Below are positions 53,320-61,989 of a stretch of 64,000 nucleotides of DNA, piece after piece; within the stretch, counting starts at the first letter, position 1; every line of letters begins with the position of its first letter. The notes beneath the pieces were generated by a model, which was not told the DNA's origin, ran no database searches, and saw only the letters and a list, made by a program, of their open reading frames with translations. The DNA lies in assembly GCF_040869035.1 (NCBI RefSeq), contig NZ_CP162101.1, positions 496,001-560,000 of the forward strand. Direction: 5' to 3'. Source of the stretch: Vibrio sp. NTOU-M3 (GTDB lineage Bacteria > Pseudomonadota > Gammaproteobacteria > Enterobacterales > Vibrionaceae). Made by a program: the position numbers and the translations under genes.

Positions 53320-53386
53320 ACCCCTTGTTCCTTGCAACGCGACTCAATATACTCTTGCCAATTTTTCCATCAACTGACTGACAACC

Positions 53387-54091
53387 ATGAATAAAAGTTT
53401 ACTAACTAATGTTATTGCGCTAGCACTATTAGCCGGTGGTTACACCACTGGTAACGAGATTGCCTTTTACGCAGGCTTATTTGCCTTTTCCGGTGCTATC
53501 ACCAACTGGCTTGCCATTCACATGCTCTTTGAGAAAGTACCCGGCTTGTATGGCTCGGGAGTTATCCCAGCTCGCTTTGAAGACTTTAAGTTAGCCATCA
53601 AGACCTTAATGATGGAGCAGTTCTTTACTCGTGAAAACATCGATAAATTCTTGAATAAAGAAATGGCTGGCACACCGACGTTAAACCTCGAACCCGTCAT
53701 CGAGAACATCGATTTCAACCCAACATTTGATTCATTAGTAGAAGTCATTGCGAATTCCTCGTTTGGCGGCATGTTAGCCATGTTTGGTGGAACAGAAGCC
53801 TTGTTACCTCTCAAAGAACCTTTTGTCGAAAAAATGCAGCAATCTGTCGTTGAGATCAGCCGTAGCGACTCTGTGAAGAATGCGCTAAAAGATCAATTAG
53901 AAGCACCTGCGATGATGGATGAGATCAAACAAAACATTGAAAACATCATCGATCAACGTCTCAATGAACTGACTCCGCAACTTGTCAAAGAAATGGTTCA
54001 GAAAATGATCAAAGAGCACCTTGGTTGGCTTGTCGTATGGGGCGGCGTTTTTGGCGGCCTTATCGGCGTCATAAGCACCTTGTTTTTATAA
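53387..54091 (+). CDS. DUF445 membrane protein
   Basis: 234 residues. N-terminal helix region (LLTNVIALALLAGGYTTG...FAFSGAITNWLAIHMLFEKVPG) with the DUF445 signature TNWLAIHMLF, an amphipathic middle, and a C-terminal helix (WLVVWGGVFGGLIGVISTLF). Function unsettled; relatives are inner-membrane proteins. Own terminator; the ribosome site is weak. Confidence 0.87.
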   Translation: MNKSLLTNVIALALLAGGYTTGNEIAFYAGLFAFSGAITNWLAIHMLFEKVPGLYGSGVIPARFEDFKLAIKTLMMEQFFTRENIDKFLNKEMAGTPTLNLEPVIENIDFNPTFDSLVEVIANSSFGGMLAMFGGTEALLPLKEPFVEKMQQSVVEISRSDSVKNALKDQLEAPAMMDEIKQNIENIIDQRLNELTPQLVKEMVQKMIKEHLGWLVVWGGVFGGLIGVISTLFL

Positions 54092-54093
54092 CC

Positions 54094-54119
54094 AAAAGGG
54101 AAGCAGAAGCTTCCCTTTT
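54094..54119. terminator. Bidirectional terminator
   Basis: aaaagggaagc (54094-54104), loop agaa, gcttccctttt (54109-54119), T runs on both strands. Shared by the DUF445 gene and the Lrp-type gene. Confidence 0.92.
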
Positions 54120-54141
54120 TAACTTTTGACATTCATAACAC

Positions 54142-54648
54142 TTACAGTGAAGAAATTAAATCCGGATTGAGTCCAAAACTAGTCTTATGTTCCTCAATCA
54201 CAACTTCACTTCGAGTTTGGATCACTCCAGGCAGAGTTCCTAGTTTAGTCGACATAAAACTCTGATATGCCTTCATGTCCTGTACTCGTACTTTAATCAT
54301 GGTATCGAAATCACCAGAGAGTGAATAACATTCCTCAATCTCTGGCATATCTGCAACGGCCGCTGCAAATTTTTCAAAAACAGAAAAGCTGGTTTGATCT
54401 AATCGGATATGAATGAAGACCTGTACATCTAAGCCTAACTTCTCTGCATTCAGCTCCGCGTGATAACCCTTGATATAACCTTCTTTTTCAAGTCTTTTCA
54501 CTCGGTCTGAACACGGAGACGTTGTCAGATTTACCATCCTTGCAAGCTCGACAACCGGTAGCCTTCCTTTGAGATGCAGGATGCGAAGGATTTCTCTATC
54601 AATTCTGTCTAAATCCATATAGTGGCTCTTCTTATTATTGATGCTCAT
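54142..54648 (-). CDS. Lrp/AsnC-family transcriptional regulator
   Basis: 168 residues. N-terminal HTH: LDRIDREILRILHLKGRLPV, ELARMVNLTTSPCSDRVKRL; then the RAM ligand domain with GLDVQVFIHIRLDQ and ECYSLSGDFDTMIKVRVQD, typical Lrp. The start may be ATG 54648 or ATG 54618 (MDLDR), since neither has a strong site. Located three genes from putA, on the same strand; Lrp-type PutR regulators control proline catabolism in some bacteria, so a role in put control is inferred. Another regulator of a different family stands upstream of putA. Confidence 0.88.
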   Translation of the reverse strand: MSINNKKSHYMDLDRIDREILRILHLKGRLPVVELARMVNLTTSPCSDRVKRLEKEGYIKGYHAELNAEKLGLDVQVFIHIRLDQTSFSVFEKFAAAVADMPEIEECYSLSGDFDTMIKVRVQDMKAYQSFMSTKLGTLPGVIQTRSEVVIEEHKTSFGLNPDLISSL

Positions 54649-54733
54649 TGCATCATAATAGAAATGAATCCACAGAGATAGTTGTCCCTCACCTCAACCT
54701 ATTGGTCTTAGGTCAGTGAAGAGAGATAGGCGT

Positions 54734-54961
54734 TTAAGCGGCTTTGATATTGGAAAAGTTTACGCCAGCAGACAGTGTTTGGTGATTACAACTGCGGCAA
54801 AAATATGTGCGTTCCATTTTCACATAGTGATCACCCTGAATAAGTGTGGAGAAAAAACACTGAATATTTTTGAAAACAGATGAGTGTTCATCCTGACAAC
54901 GCTTCATCACCACTTTATGTGCTGTCTGTTTTTGGCAGCATTGGCAGTAAGCTTTTGGCAT
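54734..54961 (-). CDS. Small zinc-ribbon protein
   Basis: 75 residues. Two CxxC pairs, CQCC at residues 6-9 and CRSC near 55-58, form a zinc knuckle; ends VNFSNIKAA. A very good ribosome site (AGGGGGA, five bases before ATG 54961) supports it as a real gene. No known function. Located between the Lrp gene and putP on the same strand. Confidence 0.75.
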   Translation of the reverse strand: MPKAYCQCCQKQTAHKVVMKRCQDEHSSVFKNIQCFFSTLIQGDHYVKMERTYFCRSCNHQTLSAGVNFSNIKAA

Positions 54962-55082
54962 GATGTTCCCCCTGAGTAATACGATGTGATTCAGTGTGTG
55001 GACATAGAGTCAGCGCCCAAGTTCCCCTCCCTTGCGAACAAACACCAAAAACGTGAGATTAACCTCAAAAATTAACTCGCAA

Positions 55083-55111
55083 AACAAAAACGGCCCTACT
55101 AAGGCCGTTTT
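55083..55111 (-). terminator. Rho-independent terminator of the put operon
   Basis: aaaacggcc (55087-55095) with ggccgtttt (55103-55111). On the minus strand a T-rich run TTTTTGTTTT overlaps the end of the stem. Confidence 0.85.
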
Positions 55112-55134
55112 GTTAGATAAGTGATGAACCAATG

Positions 55135-56622
55135 TTATTCGAGCTCTTCAAGCTGTTTTTCGAATTTTGCATACTGTGCTTTCACTGTGTCATCTGGCTC
55201 CCCTGTCAGCAAACTGACAGCCACGATAGAAATCGTTGAGAATATGATACCCGGTACGATTTCATAGACATCAAACCAACCACCTGACAACTGTTTCCAA
55301 ACCACGATAGTAACCCCACCAATGACAATACCAGCCAGCGCACCATTACGATTCATACGTGACCAGTAAAGGCTTAGTACCAGAGCGGGACCAAATGCGG
55401 CACCAAAGCCTGCCCAAGCATAAGAAACGAGACCTAATACAGAACTGTCTGGTGTCATTGCTAATACTAAAGCAACAATGGAGATACCAATCACAGCTAC
55501 ACGGCCAACCATAACGATCTCTTCAGAACTTGCATCTTTCTTAAACACTTGTTTATAGAAATCTTCCGCTAGTGCAGATGAAGACACTAAGAGTTGTGAA
55601 TCGGCAGTACTCATTACCGCGGCAAGAATAGCAGCCAGTAAAATACCAGCAATAACAGGGTGGAATAACGAATTCACCAACAGCATGAAGATTTTTTCGC
55701 CATCATCCACTGTAACACCTGAATTAGTGACATAAATCAGGCCGACAATCCCTACTAGCATAGCTCCAGCCATCGAAAGAGCCGTCCAAATCACCGCGAT
55801 ACGACGTGCTGTTGTGAGATCTCGATTTGAGCGAGACGCTTTGAAACGTGCCAAAATATGTGGCTGACCAAAATACCCTAGACCCCACGCAACCAATGAA
55901 ATAATAGCAATGGCAGATAAAGGCTCACCTTTTGAATCGTTCCACAAGGTGAGTAATTCAGGATTTATCGATTCCATTTGCTGGCTGAGATCGCTAAAGC
56001 CACCTTCCATTGCAGCAATAGGGACAATCATCAAAGCGGCTGCCATCAACAACCCTTGAACTAAATCTGTCCATGACACAGCAAGGAAACCACCAAATAA
56101 AGTGTAAGACACCACACATAGAGTGCCGATGATCACCGCCGTTGTGTAATCAAGACCAAATACTGTTTCAAACAATTTTCCGCCAGCCACCAAGCCAGAG
56201 CTGGTGTAGAAAAGGAAGAATAGAAGAATGAAGAAGGCAGAAATTACTTGAATCAGTTTCGAATGGTCGTTAAAGCGACGCGATAAAAACTCCGGCAACG
56301 TCAACGCATCGGTAGTTATGCTATACGTGCGAAGACGTTTTGCATTAACAAGCCAGTTCAGCCACGTACCGATGAGCAAGCCACCCGCTAGCCAAAATGC
56401 CTCAATACCAGCAGCATATGCGTATCCTGGCAAGCCAAGTAACAACCAACCACTCATGTCGGACGCCCCCGCAGACAATGCAGCAGGCCATGGCCCTAAG
56501 GAACGACCGCCCAAGAAATAATCGGTCGAGTTTTTCGTTCGTTGATATGCAATCACACCTATTGCCAGCATCAAAATTAGATACGCAACAAAGGTGGTCG
56601 TAATAGCAAAGCTATTTTCCAT
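55135..56622 (-). CDS. putP: Sodium/proline symporter
   Basis: 495 residues, near the length of E. coli PutP (502), 13 helices of the sodium:solute symporter fold. RTKNSTDYFLGGRSLGPWPAALSAGASDMSGWLLLGLPG (here quoted in part: DYFLGGRSLGPW, SDMSGWLLLG) covers helices 1-2 with the Na+-site Asp and Ser; ADSQLLVSSSALAEDF is the helix-9 Na+ region. Imports proline for the PutA enzyme encoded upstream. Separated by about 70 bases containing a hairpin from the preceding gene, same operon. Confidence 0.96.
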   Translation of the reverse strand: MENSFAITTTFVAYLILMLAIGVIAYQRTKNSTDYFLGGRSLGPWPAALSAGASDMSGWLLLGLPGYAYAAGIEAFWLAGGLLIGTWLNWLVNAKRLRTYSITTDALTLPEFLSRRFNDHSKLIQVISAFFILLFFLFYTSSGLVAGGKLFETVFGLDYTTAVIIGTLCVVSYTLFGGFLAVSWTDLVQGLLMAAALMIVPIAAMEGGFSDLSQQMESINPELLTLWNDSKGEPLSAIAIISLVAWGLGYFGQPHILARFKASRSNRDLTTARRIAVIWTALSMAGAMLVGIVGLIYVTNSGVTVDDGEKIFMLLVNSLFHPVIAGILLAAILAAVMSTADSQLLVSSSALAEDFYKQVFKKDASSEEIVMVGRVAVIGISIVALVLAMTPDSSVLGLVSYAWAGFGAAFGPALVLSLYWSRMNRNGALAGIVIGGVTIVVWKQLSGGWFDVYEIVPGIIFSTISIVAVSLLTGEPDDTVKAQYAKFEKQLEELE

Positions 56623-56658
56623 TAGTATGTCCTCTTAAATTAGATCGCCTCGCATAGA

Positions 56659-56680
56659 TGCCCCTGCGTCTTTAGGGGCA
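56659..56680 (-). other. Intercistronic hairpin before putP
   Basis: tgcccct (56659-56665) with aggggca (56674-56680), no T run. Probably mRNA stabilisation or processing between the short PutA-domain gene and putP. Confidence 0.5.
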
Positions 56681-56693
56681 CCGACGTATAGCG

Positions 56694-57392
56694 TTAATGA
56701 GCTTCGCTTCCTAGCTCTAACAAGGTCGCGTTCCCGCCCACAGCGGTTATATTTATTGTTCTTGTTCTTTCGGTAATAAACCGAAGAGAAAGGTATGGAT
56801 CGTGAGCAACAGGCAATGCAGCCAGATCCGTTTCAGACACCAAACTCACAATCGCACCTGTACGCTTTGCAAGTTGGCAGTTGATGCTGCGTTCAAGTGT
56901 GGAATGGCCAACATACGCAACGTTACGTACATCAGAATCCATCAATTGATGGTATGCATCAAAAGGGGCGAATTGAATAAGATTCGCCGGTAAAGAAGAG
57001 TGTGAATAAGCCGTTTCCAAAGCCTGAGTAAGCTCAGAATCATCACTGCACAAAATCACACTGTTTCCTGAAATGAGTGCAGCACTAAACATCGCCAGCA
57101 CAGACTGTTTTGCATTGAGACTGCTTTCATCTTGAATGATTAATGCCACACCACGACCAGCAGTATATAACTCGTTGGTTTCTCCCGTAGGGCCAACCAA
57201 AGCATGGGGCTGCGCCAGTAGTGTCGATGCTTGTTGGAGGTGATATGAAACCACTTCACCAAGATTCGGAACACTTTGTTCAAGTGCTCCTTTAAAAGAG
57301 AGTAAACACTCACTTTTAGAATCGAAATCGGTTAAATTCCAGTTTTCCCACGCAGAATACGCATCGGAAAAACGTGTTACTTGATGCACCAT
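56694..57392 (-). CDS. Stand-alone PutA C-terminal domain (split PutA)
   Basis: 232 residues. It is not a free P5C dehydrogenase: it lacks the catalytic Cys and the NAD loops. It matches, in order, the C-terminal domain of long PutAs: a helical linker (LSFKGALEQSVPNLGEV), GPTGETNELYT (E. coli PutA has GPTGERN), a Rossmann-like stretch with GNSVILCSDDSE and the conserved C-terminal motif TINITAVGGNATLLELG (E. coli NTAAAGGNASL). Start ATG 57392 has AAGGAGA six bases upstream, 21 bases after the putA stop, so this is a separate gene. It probably binds the PutA dimer and seals the intermediate channel (inferred). It is often named P5C dehydrogenase, which I think is misleading. Confidence 0.85.
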   Translation of the reverse strand: MVHQVTRFSDAYSAWENWNLTDFDSKSECLLSFKGALEQSVPNLGEVVSYHLQQASTLLAQPHALVGPTGETNELYTAGRGVALIIQDESSLNAKQSVLAMFSAALISGNSVILCSDDSELTQALETAYSHSSLPANLIQFAPFDAYHQLMDSDVRNVAYVGHSTLERSINCQLAKRTGAIVSLVSETDLAALPVAHDPYLSLRFITERTRTINITAVGGNATLLELGSEAH

Positions 57393-57413
57393 AGTGTTCT
57401 CCTTAATTGCGCA

Positions 57414-60400
57414 TTATTGGTAATTTACTTGAGTAAAACGGAACAAATAGTGAGGGCCACCAGCTTTAGGGCCAGTGCCCGATAGCCCTTGTCCACCAAA
57501 GGGCTGAACCCCAACAACTGCACCCACTTGATCTCGATTGATGTAGCAATTCCCGACTCTTGCATGCTTTTCAATCCAACGGTAGGTCGTTTCATTGCGG
57601 CTATGGATTCCCATAGTTAACCCAAACCCAGTTTGATTAATCTCTTCGACAACTTGAGTCAATTGGTTCGCTTTGTAGCGAATAATATGCAGTATTGGCC
57701 CAAATTGTTCTTCCGCTAGGCAGTCAATACCATTAATTTCAAATGCTGACGGCGCAATGAAATCACCATGTTCACACACCTCATCAAGTTCAAGTTGAGC
57801 AACTTTTCGCTGACTATTCGTCATGTGTTCAATATGACCTTGCAGTTTCGCTTTGGCCGTCGCATCAATCACGGGACCAACATCGGTGCTATGCAGATAA
57901 GGAATACCCACTTTGAGCTCTTGCATAGCACCTTGAATAAGAGCAACGATGCGGTCGGCAATATCTTCTTGCACATACAACACTCTCAATGCAGAACAAC
58001 GTTGTCCTGCCGAAGCAAATGCTGAGCGAATCACATCCCGTACGACCTGTTCAGGCAGTGCCGTACTGTCAACAATCATGGCATTCTGCCCGCCTGTTTC
58101 TGCAATAAATGGCACAGGTTGGGCATCGCGCTCGGCTAACGTTTGGTTAATTCGTTGAGCGGTGATTGTGGAGCCAGTAAACGCAACCCCAGCGATAGCA
58201 GGATGAGATGTCAACACCGTACCGATATCCGCTCCTCGTCCGGGAAGCAATTGAATGGTTCCGTCAGGAAAACCGGCCTCTTTCATTAATTCCACTGCAC
58301 GAGCGGCGATAAGAGTGGTTTGTTCTGCAGGTTTTGCAACTACGGTATTCCCAGCAACTAGAGCAGCGACCACTTGACCAAGGAAAATCGCCAATGGGAA
58401 ATTCCATGGGCTGATGCAAACAAACACGCCTCGACCTTCTCGCGATACGGTTCGAACGCTGCCGTCAAAACCCGTCACTTCTAGTGAGCCTAACGCTTCC
58501 ACTTGTTTTGCGTAATAACGGCAAAAATCGACCGCTTCGCGCACTTCATCGATGCTATCGTGGATCGTTTTCCCTGCTTCTTGATGGCAAAGCGCGACGA
58601 GTTCGGCAAGGTTTTCTTCCAACAAATCAGCTAACCTTTCCAACGCTGATGCTCTCGTAGCTTTATCACTTCGCTGCCATGAATAAAAAGCGTTGTGCGC
58701 TCCTGTGATGGCTTCGGAAACATGATCAAGGCTGGAATGAGCAACAAACCCTACCTCAATACGGCGATCATAAGGCGCTTTAACGACATCAAGCCGTTCA
58801 CTTTCCTTGATCATGCTTTCGCTAAGAATCGTTCCATTAATGACGGGACCAGCACTCCACTGCTTAGATAAAAACCTATGGACTTGAGCCTCAAATCCTT
58901 GGGCTTCGCTTTCGACATCAATATTGACTCCGAGAGAGTTTTTACGCTCAGAAAACACGTTTGGAGGCAAAGGAATGTTGGCATTGTGTAATGTTCCGAA
59001 AGCGCACAGCATATCAACGGGGTGATGAGTAAGTGAACTCACAGGGCAGCGAGCATCGACAAGACGATGTACAAATGAACTGTTGGCACCATTTTCTAAT
59101 AAGCGTCGCACTAAATATGGCAACAGATCTTTATGGCTCCCTACAGGCGCGTAGATGCGAACAGATTGTTGATACTTCTCCATCGCATGGAAGTACAAGG
59201 AATCTCCCATGCCGTGCAAACGCTGAAATTCAAAGTCTTTATGCGTTGCCATGACCGCAATAGCCGTCACAGTATGCGCATTATGGCTCGCAAACTGTGG
59301 GAAAATATTGCCTCGAACATGCTCACTCAACAAGAATCGAGCACAGGCTAAATAGGCAACGTCTGTTGCTTCTTTACGAGTATAAACAGGGTAGTTGGCG
59401 TACCCTGCTTGCTGGGACCATTTGATCTCACTATCCCAATAAGCGCCCTTAACTAAACGAAGTGGTATTAAATCACCTTGTTGTTTTGCCATGGCATTGA
59501 GCCAAACTAAAACAGGTAAAGCACGTTTTGAGTATGTCTGAACAACGATGCCAAACTTACCCCACCCTTTAACTAACTCACTGCGATACACTTTTTCAAA
59601 CAGCTTTAATGATAGCTCTAAGCGATCGGCCTCTTCTGCATCAATCGTAATGGCTACATCCAGCTCTACGGCGCGGCTCAGAAGCTGTATCAACGTGTCA
59701 TATAACTCTGTTAAAACACGCTCTTCATTGGCAACTTCATAGCGTGGATGCAAAGCAGAAAGTTTGATAGAAACAGACGCAGCAGGGCTGGTATCTAACC
59801 CATAGCGATCGCGACCTACCGCCTCAATCGCCATTAAATAGTCTTTAAAATACTTGTTTGCATCCGTTGAAGTTAACGCAGCTTCGCCAAGCATATCGTA
59901 TGAATACGTGAATCCTTTATCACGCATTGGGCGGCCATTTTTCTGCGCTTCAGCAATACTTCGCCCTAAAACAAACTGATGCCCCATGATCTTCATGGCT
60001 TGGTGCATCGCTTTACGAATCAGAGGCTCTGAAAGCTTATTGACTAAGCGATTTACGGCTTGAGCAGGACTCTGCTTTTCCCCATCAGACAAACCAACCA
60101 CTTTACCAGTGAGTAGCAATCCCCAGGTAGACGCGTTAACAAAAACAGAATCTGAACTCTTAAGGTGAGATTTCCAATCCGCAACACTGAGCTTGTCTTT
60201 AATCAGCGCATCAGCCGTTGCCGCATCTGGAATACGCATCAAAGCTTCAGCCAAACACATCAATAGAATACCTTCCTGAGTATCCAAGCTGTACTCCAAT
60301 AACAAGGCATCAATCATTTGAATCGAGTTTTTATCCGCTCGAATCGCTTCTATTAACTGAGTGGTTTTTAGGCTGATTTGCTCTTTTTCACGCTCCGAAG

Positions 60401-60533
60401 GCGTAGCCAAAGGTAAAAGTTGTTTTAGCCATTGAGTTTCGTCCACCATATACAGTGGCGAGATCAGCGACCACAGCTTATCCAGTGGTCGCTGGGTAAA
60501 CTCGGCGTTCAGTACATCTGTCGCAGTAAACAT
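57414..60533 (-). CDS. putA: Bifunctional proline dehydrogenase / P5C dehydrogenase
   Basis: 1039 residues. No ribbon-helix-helix at the N-terminus, so it is not a repressor itself. PRODH barrel at about 190-500: SVSIKLSALHPRYE, TIDAEEADRLE, RLVKGAYWDSEIKW near 365 and LVRRLLENGANSSFV near 478 (FAD and substrate residues). P5CDH at about 545-1030: SPWNFPLAIF, GSTITAQRIN, ETGGQNAMIVD with Glu near 812 and SAGQRCSAL with catalytic Cys near 843. Oxidises proline to glutamate. Ends FRFTQVNYQ, where longer PutAs go on into the domain encoded by the next gene. Ribosome site GAGGAA. Confidence 0.96.
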   Translation of the reverse strand: MFTATDVLNAEFTQRPLDKLWSLISPLYMVDETQWLKQLLPLATPSEREKEQISLKTTQLIEAIRADKNSIQMIDALLLEYSLDTQEGILLMCLAEALMRIPDAATADALIKDKLSVADWKSHLKSSDSVFVNASTWGLLLTGKVVGLSDGEKQSPAQAVNRLVNKLSEPLIRKAMHQAMKIMGHQFVLGRSIAEAQKNGRPMRDKGFTYSYDMLGEAALTSTDANKYFKDYLMAIEAVGRDRYGLDTSPAASVSIKLSALHPRYEVANEERVLTELYDTLIQLLSRAVELDVAITIDAEEADRLELSLKLFEKVYRSELVKGWGKFGIVVQTYSKRALPVLVWLNAMAKQQGDLIPLRLVKGAYWDSEIKWSQQAGYANYPVYTRKEATDVAYLACARFLLSEHVRGNIFPQFASHNAHTVTAIAVMATHKDFEFQRLHGMGDSLYFHAMEKYQQSVRIYAPVGSHKDLLPYLVRRLLENGANSSFVHRLVDARCPVSSLTHHPVDMLCAFGTLHNANIPLPPNVFSERKNSLGVNIDVESEAQGFEAQVHRFLSKQWSAGPVINGTILSESMIKESERLDVVKAPYDRRIEVGFVAHSSLDHVSEAITGAHNAFYSWQRSDKATRASALERLADLLEENLAELVALCHQEAGKTIHDSIDEVREAVDFCRYYAKQVEALGSLEVTGFDGSVRTVSREGRGVFVCISPWNFPLAIFLGQVVAALVAGNTVVAKPAEQTTLIAARAVELMKEAGFPDGTIQLLPGRGADIGTVLTSHPAIAGVAFTGSTITAQRINQTLAERDAQPVPFIAETGGQNAMIVDSTALPEQVVRDVIRSAFASAGQRCSALRVLYVQEDIADRIVALIQGAMQELKVGIPYLHSTDVGPVIDATAKAKLQGHIEHMTNSQRKVAQLELDEVCEHGDFIAPSAFEINGIDCLAEEQFGPILHIIRYKANQLTQVVEEINQTGFGLTMGIHSRNETTYRWIEKHARVGNCYINRDQVGAVVGVQPFGGQGLSGTGPKAGGPHYLFRFTQVNYQ

Positions 60534-60597
60534 CCGTCTTCCTCAATCTCATACCTGAGCAAAAATTACTCAGATTTTCTACAATGGCATGCAGTGT

Positions 60598-60626
60598 ATT
60601 TTGAGCGGGTGAGGAATACTTGTCAA
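60598..60626 (-). promoter_or_regulatory. Candidate putA promoter
   Basis: TTGACA (plus 60621-60626) with a 17-base spacer and CAAAAT (plus 60598-60603). Perfect -35, weak -10, about 65 bases from ATG 60533. A weak -10 fits an activated promoter; the AraC-type regulator gene lies just upstream. Confidence 0.6.
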
Positions 60627-60720
60627 AAACTCCGAGTCTTTTGCTAAAAACTACGCTTTTTAACAAAATAAATACAGAGTCACACCAAATTAATCAAAAT
60701 AATATCTGGCAAATGTTTTC

Positions 60721-61572
60721 TTATTTAACATTAATTTGTTTCTTGTACTGAGATGGTGATAAACCTTGAAGGCGAGTAAAAGTATGGGTAAATGTGCTTT
60801 GACCAGAAAAACCCGTTAACTCAGCAACCTGCCCTAATGATAAACTTCCTTGCTCGATAAAGCGCTTGGCCATATCGATGCGTTTACCAAGTACATATTG
60901 ATGTGGAGTGATCCCCATTTGTTCTTTAAATAGCATATGGAATTGGCTTTCCCCTAGGAATACACTACCTGCTAATTGTGCAACCGAGATTTTCTGCCCT
61001 AGATGACGTTCGATATATCGATCAATGGCATCTAGGTCAAAACGTGAGTCTTTTCGATGAGTTTCAAAGGAAGAGATATGCCGCTGCAGCAAAGCGATAA
61101 CAGTATCATTGCAGGCGCGGCTGAGAAGCAAGTCATCAGGGCTCGATTGCATTTCATTGACCAGCATATGAATCAACTTCTGAATCTGACCGTCTAATTG
61201 GAAGTAAGTCTCCGAATGACTCAGCTCATTAAGCTTTTTCAGCATTAAAGGGTCATCATCACTCGGTAAAGGCATATTCAGCACTAAAATATCGGATTGC
61301 CCTACTACACCGCCGAATGCATGCCCAGCACCAGACTGCACCACACAACCTTGGCCCGGCCCCACTAAGTTGCCCATCCCACTGACTTCGAATTCAGCTT
61401 GTCCCTTTAACCCAATCACGACCTGAGTGTAACTGTGATCATGACAATCCATATGTGAAGGTAATGTGACCAGTTCTGCGGGCTTGGGCGACAAAAGTTT
61501 GTCAGTCGAAACCGTGGTTAGGAGCGGCTTAGCTGTCATTTGGAACACTCGGCAATGAAAAACACTTCTCAT
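60721..61572 (-). CDS. AraC-family regulator upstream of putA (PutR-like)
   Basis: 283 residues. N-terminal cupin-like sensor (MDCHDHSYTQVVIGLKGQAE) and C-terminal double HTH (ISVAQLAGSVFLGESQFHML, then LSLGQVAELTGFSGQSTFTH). It lies directly upstream of putA on the same strand. Family knowledge: V. vulnificus PutR is an AraC/XylS-type activator of putAP together with CRP. The shared position supports the same role. Start ATG 61572 or ATG 61539; neither has a clear ribosome site. Confidence 0.85.
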   Translation of the reverse strand: MRSVFHCRVFQMTAKPLLTTVSTDKLLSPKPAELVTLPSHMDCHDHSYTQVVIGLKGQAEFEVSGMGNLVGPGQGCVVQSGAGHAFGGVVGQSDILVLNMPLPSDDDPLMLKKLNELSHSETYFQLDGQIQKLIHMLVNEMQSSPDDLLLSRACNDTVIALLQRHISSFETHRKDSRFDLDAIDRYIERHLGQKISVAQLAGSVFLGESQFHMLFKEQMGITPHQYVLGKRIDMAKRFIEQGSLSLGQVAELTGFSGQSTFTHTFTRLQGLSPSQYKKQINVK

Positions 61573-61989
61573 TTCGAATGGTATAACAAAAGTGAACTAA
61601 CTCGAAATTTTCGCTATCTGTCATTCACTATATGCATAGCAACACACTAAGAATGCTATTTTGTAAGTTAATAATGTTGAAATTTTGTATCTTTTCTATT
61701 TCGGAACAATGATCAAGTGCACATAAATTACGGCGAATGTCTGTTCAGCTGATTTTCTCAAACATAGATCGAGAAACTTCACTTGCATATTTCGTGAATC
61801 AGCTCAAAATGAATAACAGTACTTTATTATGACTTACAATGATTTAGAATTTATTCTAAATTATTATTAAGTAGTAGGTTAATAAAGGACGAAAAAATCT
61901 GTTGTTCTACACTTTAGAGCAACAACGTCAAAAGTTTGTCTATTTACTTTTACCATTGGTGAGTTAAACGTTAATTGTTGCAGGGACTT
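61573..61989. other. 417-base AT-rich non-coding gap
   Basis: No reading frame, T-tract hairpin or RNA gene was found. It must contain the promoters of the divergent AraC-type gene and the coiled-coil gene that follows. Confidence 0.4.

Noticed and set aside
57393..57413. A frameshift between putA and the small downstream gene
   Set aside because: A stop codon, a good AAGGAGA site and an ATG are all present, so these are two real genes rather than a broken one.
60541..60720. A CRP site upstream of putA
   Set aside because: Expected from V. vulnificus, but no segment with a good TGTGA-N6-TCACA match was found by eye.
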